Positions 40,477 to 43,335 of a stretch of DNA of 43,335 nucleotides are shown one piece after another; the first letter of the stretch is position 1, and each line of letters opens with the position of its first letter. This DNA is from Chara braunii (taxonomy: Eukaryota > Streptophyta > Charophyceae > Charales > Characeae): assembly GCA_003427395.1 (NCBI GenBank), contig BFEA01000601.1:411808-455142 (forward strand), read 5' to 3'. Both the position numbers and the translations under genes were made by a program. The notes beneath the pieces are model-generated. The model was not told where the DNA came from, made no database searches, and saw nothing but the letters and a program-made list of their open reading frames with translations.

Positions 40477-41797
40477 GGATTTACTTGCTGGCGAGAGGTG
40501 TTAGCCACCCTAACCCTAATTCCGAATTAGGTTAGGGCTAACCTAATCTCGGATTAGGTTTGGAAGTTAGGGGTAAGTGGGGCAGCGAGGTATGGGGATG
40601 CTGCCCCCACCTGGTTAGGTCATGTAGGGTCGACATCGGGCCCAACCAGGTTGTTTGAGTGAATGTATGGGGTGGCGAGACACAAAGGAGGCTGTTTGGG
40701 GTAAGCGAGAGGGAGTAGAGAGTGAGAGGTACTCGCACCTGGAATCTTGACTTCAAGAAGACATTGAGTGACTTTAGGGCTTCCCCTCAAGAGGGAGACT
40801 TGATCGGAGGCTGCCATATCTGCATCGCATTGCCGCAAGTTGCTCCTTTGGTCTTCAGGCATCGAGGGGGGATCCGGCTTTGCAACAGGGGTGTAGGCCC
40901 TCTTAGTCATGCTAGGACACTTCGTGTAGTGGTAGCTAGGGGTCAGGAGGACTTATATGAGAGGGGAGTGACTCGATATCCATCTTTGGAGGCCGGGCCT
41001 CACAGGTAAGTGTCGTGTGACCATGGAAAGCCCGTTGGAGGTTGCTTGGTGCTTCATGGCCTGTTTGGGGTGTGTTGGGTTCTCTTCCTCTTCTCTGCGG
41101 TCTTGGTTGTGTGTGTGTGAGCTTGTGGATTGCTTTGGCAACTGATGGATGGATGGATGATGTATGTACTTTAAATGACATATCTTCCTACGGTGCATTG
41201 TCTTTTCATTTCTTAACGGCTGTAGAAGTAAATTCTTGCTGAAAGTTGTCTTTTCCTTTTCAGTACGGTAGAGGCAGTTTGGGACCGACTTGGTACCCCT
41301 ATCACGTTGGTCCAGGTCCACAGCCTACTCTGGACTCGGGACCCAATGGGACCAGGCCCAACCGGACAAGACCTTTTGGGCCCAGATCTGTTGTCGTCGG
41401 TGCATTTATCTGCTGCGCTGAACTTGGGGGACATCCGGACAGCAAGGGCATTCCTTTCAAGGGGATCTTGACTGGCCTTACCGCATATTAGCACATACTG
41501 CCCCGCGTCTGACTCGGCGACCGTCTGCACCCCTCAAAATCTCCATTGCTGCAGATTAGTCTTCTTCGTCTGATTTATCATGATGCATGTCCCCTGTCAG
41601 GTTAGACAAGAGGGGATCTCCAGCTGATCTGATCGGGCCGTTCTATAAATTAGACCTCTCTGCTGTTTTATTTATTTTATTTTATTTATTTATTCTTTTG
41701 CTGCGTGCCACGAGTCCAAATGATTCGCCGCTCCAGCTAGGAGTTCTACCTTCTTCTCTGAGTGGTTTTCTGTTTGTTTCTTTCACCTGAACTATCT
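40477..41797 (+). other. E4 leader with putative intron
   Basis: Non-coding. Contains donor CACAG|GTAAGT (GT at 41006) conserved in E3, and a pyrimidine-tract acceptor TTTTCCTTTTCAG ending at 41263. These would define a 258-base intron, though splicing to another acceptor is possible. 41270-41460 is rich in GGACC/GGTCC words of unknown origin. Confidence 0.6.
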
Positions 41798-43335
41798 ATG
41801 ACCGATAACGAGACGCGTGCGCAGACAGCGAAAAGAGAAGAAAGGGAGAGAGAAGGTGTGCTGTTTGAGAGTGTAAGGAGGGGCAAGAGGAGTGTTCGCC
41901 CAAACGTAAGGAGAGAGCGGACCCCTCTTGAGAGATCTACTGACAGCCCTTCCTCAGGAATGGCGGACATCACATCTGTACAATGGCAGGCCATGCTGGA
42001 TGCAGCAGACGAGAGCCATAAACCGTTCTTCCAAAAGTTGTATGATGATGCTGTACAGAAGGAAAGGGAGGCAGAGGCAGTAGCTAGAGCTACAAGTATA
42101 GCTGCTCAGGAGGCTCTCCTACAGGTCCCGGAAGCCAATGCTGACCGGTTCCTGGAGAGGCTAGCTGCTGCCGTCACAGCCTTGGTTCGACTGCGGAACT
42201 TGGAAGATCTCGAGGCCCGCGTAACAGCGCTGGAGCAGCGGAACCAAGAGTTGCAGGCTGAGGTAACCAGCCTCAAACAGTCCCAACTGTCCGCCCCCCG
42301 CCCTCCTCACCCTCGGTCTGTTGTAGTCCCGGTCTCTCAATCAAACACAGCCCTCATAGTAAGATCAAGTGGAACCATGGCAAGCGCAGGAACCGGTGCC
42401 AGCTCCTCGAGCGCCAGAGCTGGCAGTTCTGCGCTGGTCATAGTCCCAAATGCAGGAACTTCAGCCCAAAACGCCACAGTCCTTATTGGCGTTCAGTACA
42501 GCGGTCCCATGGTGCACAAGCGGACACGGCCGTCCAAGTACGACGGGAAGGCAGACATCACCTCTTGGATTAGTTCCATGCGGTCGTACTTCGAGGTCAT
42601 GCGGACACCGCAAGAGGACCGAAGTATTATCATGGGAACTCATACCGAGCCCGCCGTACGAAACCACATTGAGCTCCAAGCTGTTGCTGCAGGCTATGAA
42701 CGCATAGATCTGTCTGAATGGTTGTCGGTCACCCCTGTCCGCGCTCTTGAGGATCTTCTCCTTGATCGGTACCAAGATAAACATGCTGCGCTCAAGGCCA
42801 GGTTGAAGCTTGAGGCCCTCAAGGGCGAAACATGGAGGTCATCCATACACGGTTTGGAACAGCACTTGATTGGTCTGTTCACCACTCCGGATCTGGGAAT
42901 GACTGACGTGTCTTGTATGGATGTAGTCATGGGAGTGGCCCCTAAGGAATATCTCTCCCAGCTAGACCATACCACCTGGCGAGAGCTCATGAACGACCTA
43001 GTCAACCTAGAGGCCAAGGACCTCGCCAGGCGCAAGAAGGCGCCCGCTGCAGGTGGGAAACCACAATGCAAGCGGTTTGGAAGCAGCAACCAGCTTGCAC
43101 TGCATGATCATCGGAAGTCTGAAGATCAGTCCTATGCGGATGATCTGTCTCTGGATGACGATCTAGAACCGAACTCCGATACGGGATGTTCCGCATCAGC
43201 CATTGAGTATGACAGAAATGAAGATGAAAAACTTAATGCATTCAGAAAGACTGCTTCAAATAAGGGTCCTAGCCAGGGTTGTCGACCCCCGGCCCCGGGA
43301 CCCCGCCAGGGTTCCGAGGGTCGGCACCCGGGACC
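41798..43335 (+). CDS. gag: E4 Gag, intact frame, open at right edge
   Basis: ATG at 41798 is the first after an in-frame stop at 41759; a second good ATG lies at 41960. I translated to 43335 without meeting a stop: 512 codons and incomplete. Residues 1-54 are basic. Residues about 55-165 are Ala/Glu/Gln-rich, with a strong coiled-coil stretch LEDLEARVTALEQRNQELQA. Residues 165-235 are a Ser/Ala/Gly-rich linker. Residues about 245-410 form the retrotransposon Gag core, starting PSKYDGKADITSWISSMRSY and including LLLDRYQDKHAALKARLKLE and LMNDLVNLEAK. Then comes an acidic tail. No CCHC knuckle yet. The final about 20 codons are GC-rich and may be foreign (see 43274). Confidence 0.85.
   Translation, partial: MTDNETRAQTAKREEREREGVLFESVRRGKRSVRPNVRRERTPLERSTDSPSSGMADITSVQWQAMLDAADESHKPFFQKLYDDAVQKEREAEAVARATSIAAQEALLQVPEANADRFLERLAAAVTALVRLRNLEDLEARVTALEQRNQELQAEVTSLKQSQLSAPRPPHPRSVVVPVSQSNTALIVRSSGTMASAGTGASSSSARAGSSALVIVPNAGTSAQNATVLIGVQYSGPMVHKRTRPSKYDGKADITSWISSMRSYFEVMRTPQEDRSIIMGTHTEPAVRNHIELQAVAAGYERIDLSEWLSVTPVRALEDLLLDRYQDKHAALKARLKLEALKGETWRSSIHGLEQHLIGLFTTPDLGMTDVSCMDVVMGVAPKEYLSQLDHTTWRELMNDLVNLEAKDLARRKKAPAAGGKPQCKRFGSSNQLALHDHRKSEDQSYADDLSLDDDLEPNSDTGCSASAIEYDRNEDEKLNAFRKTASNKGPSQGCRPPAPGPRQGSEGRHPG
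43274..43335. other. GC-rich tract, possible left end of another transposon
   Basis: Composition changes abruptly at CAGGGTTGTCGACCCC, a start typical of hAT ends, followed by inverted CCCGGG-type words like those in the outer element at 32433. The window stops before this can be tested. Confidence 0.3.

Larger units (their letters stand above)
39171..43335 (+). mobile_element. E4: family II Ty3/gypsy element, runs off the window
   Basis: 5' LTR, PBS, about 1.3-kb leader, then an unbroken gag frame. PR, RT and the 3' LTR lie beyond 43335. It is the least damaged element here. Confidence 0.82.

Overview
The window looks like nuclear DNA from a eukaryote of the green lineage. One spliced exon matches the RRM of the U1-associated splicing factor RBM25. 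A 78-base tract inside a retrotransposon reads as plant-type mitochondrial nad1. Everything else is dominated by Ty3/gypsy LTR retrotransposons with tRNA-iMet-type primer binding sites, hAT-like non-autonomous transposons and long (CT)n/(CA)n arrays. A charophyte alga such as Chara is my best guess; the sequence alone cannot confirm it.

Layout. 1-5.1 kb: a truncated family I LTR (minus), unrecognised intergenic DNA with GA arrays, and a 924-bp hAT-like element. 5.1-11.9 kb: a minus-strand Ty3/gypsy element (E1) with 5' LTR, PBS, gag, protease, RT, RNase H and a truncated integrase, broken by nonsense codons, frameshifts and a 17-bp duplication. 11.9-18.9 kb: compound microsatellite/pyrimidine satellite with a 433-base assembly gap, an LTR-like segment, two related hammerhead-like motifs, and a patch (15.4-17.0 kb) with coding-like but unrecognised segments. 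19.4-19.6 kb: the RBM25-like exon (minus), the best host-gene evidence here, with a solo family I LTR 5' of it. 21.6-27.7 kb: a second, heavily decayed minus-strand Ty3/gypsy element (E2, family IV) with PPT and the start of its 3' LTR. 28.1-29.3 kb: a family I LTR. 30.0-38.1 kb: a plus-strand chimera (E3) with a family II 5' LTR, PBS and leader joined to a family I leader, gag, RNase H, integrase and 3' LTR. E3 has lost gag-C/PR/RT in one deletion and carries two nested hAT-like elements, the nad1 tract and a 300-bp insertion. 39.2-43.3 kb: a plus-strand family II element (E4) with a partly inverted 5' LTR, a PBS, a leader with a plausible intron, and an uninterrupted gag frame of more than 510 codons running off the right edge.

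The elements explain one another. E1 supplies the undisrupted version of the E3 leader, and so shows where the outer hAT-like element landed. It also shows which interval E3 deleted and where the nad1 and 300-bp tracts were inserted. E3 supplies the uninverted version of the E4 LTR. Only E4 gag looks intact; the other retroelement genes are pseudogenes. Apart from the RBM25-like exon, no complete cellular gene, tRNA, rRNA or CRISPR array was found.
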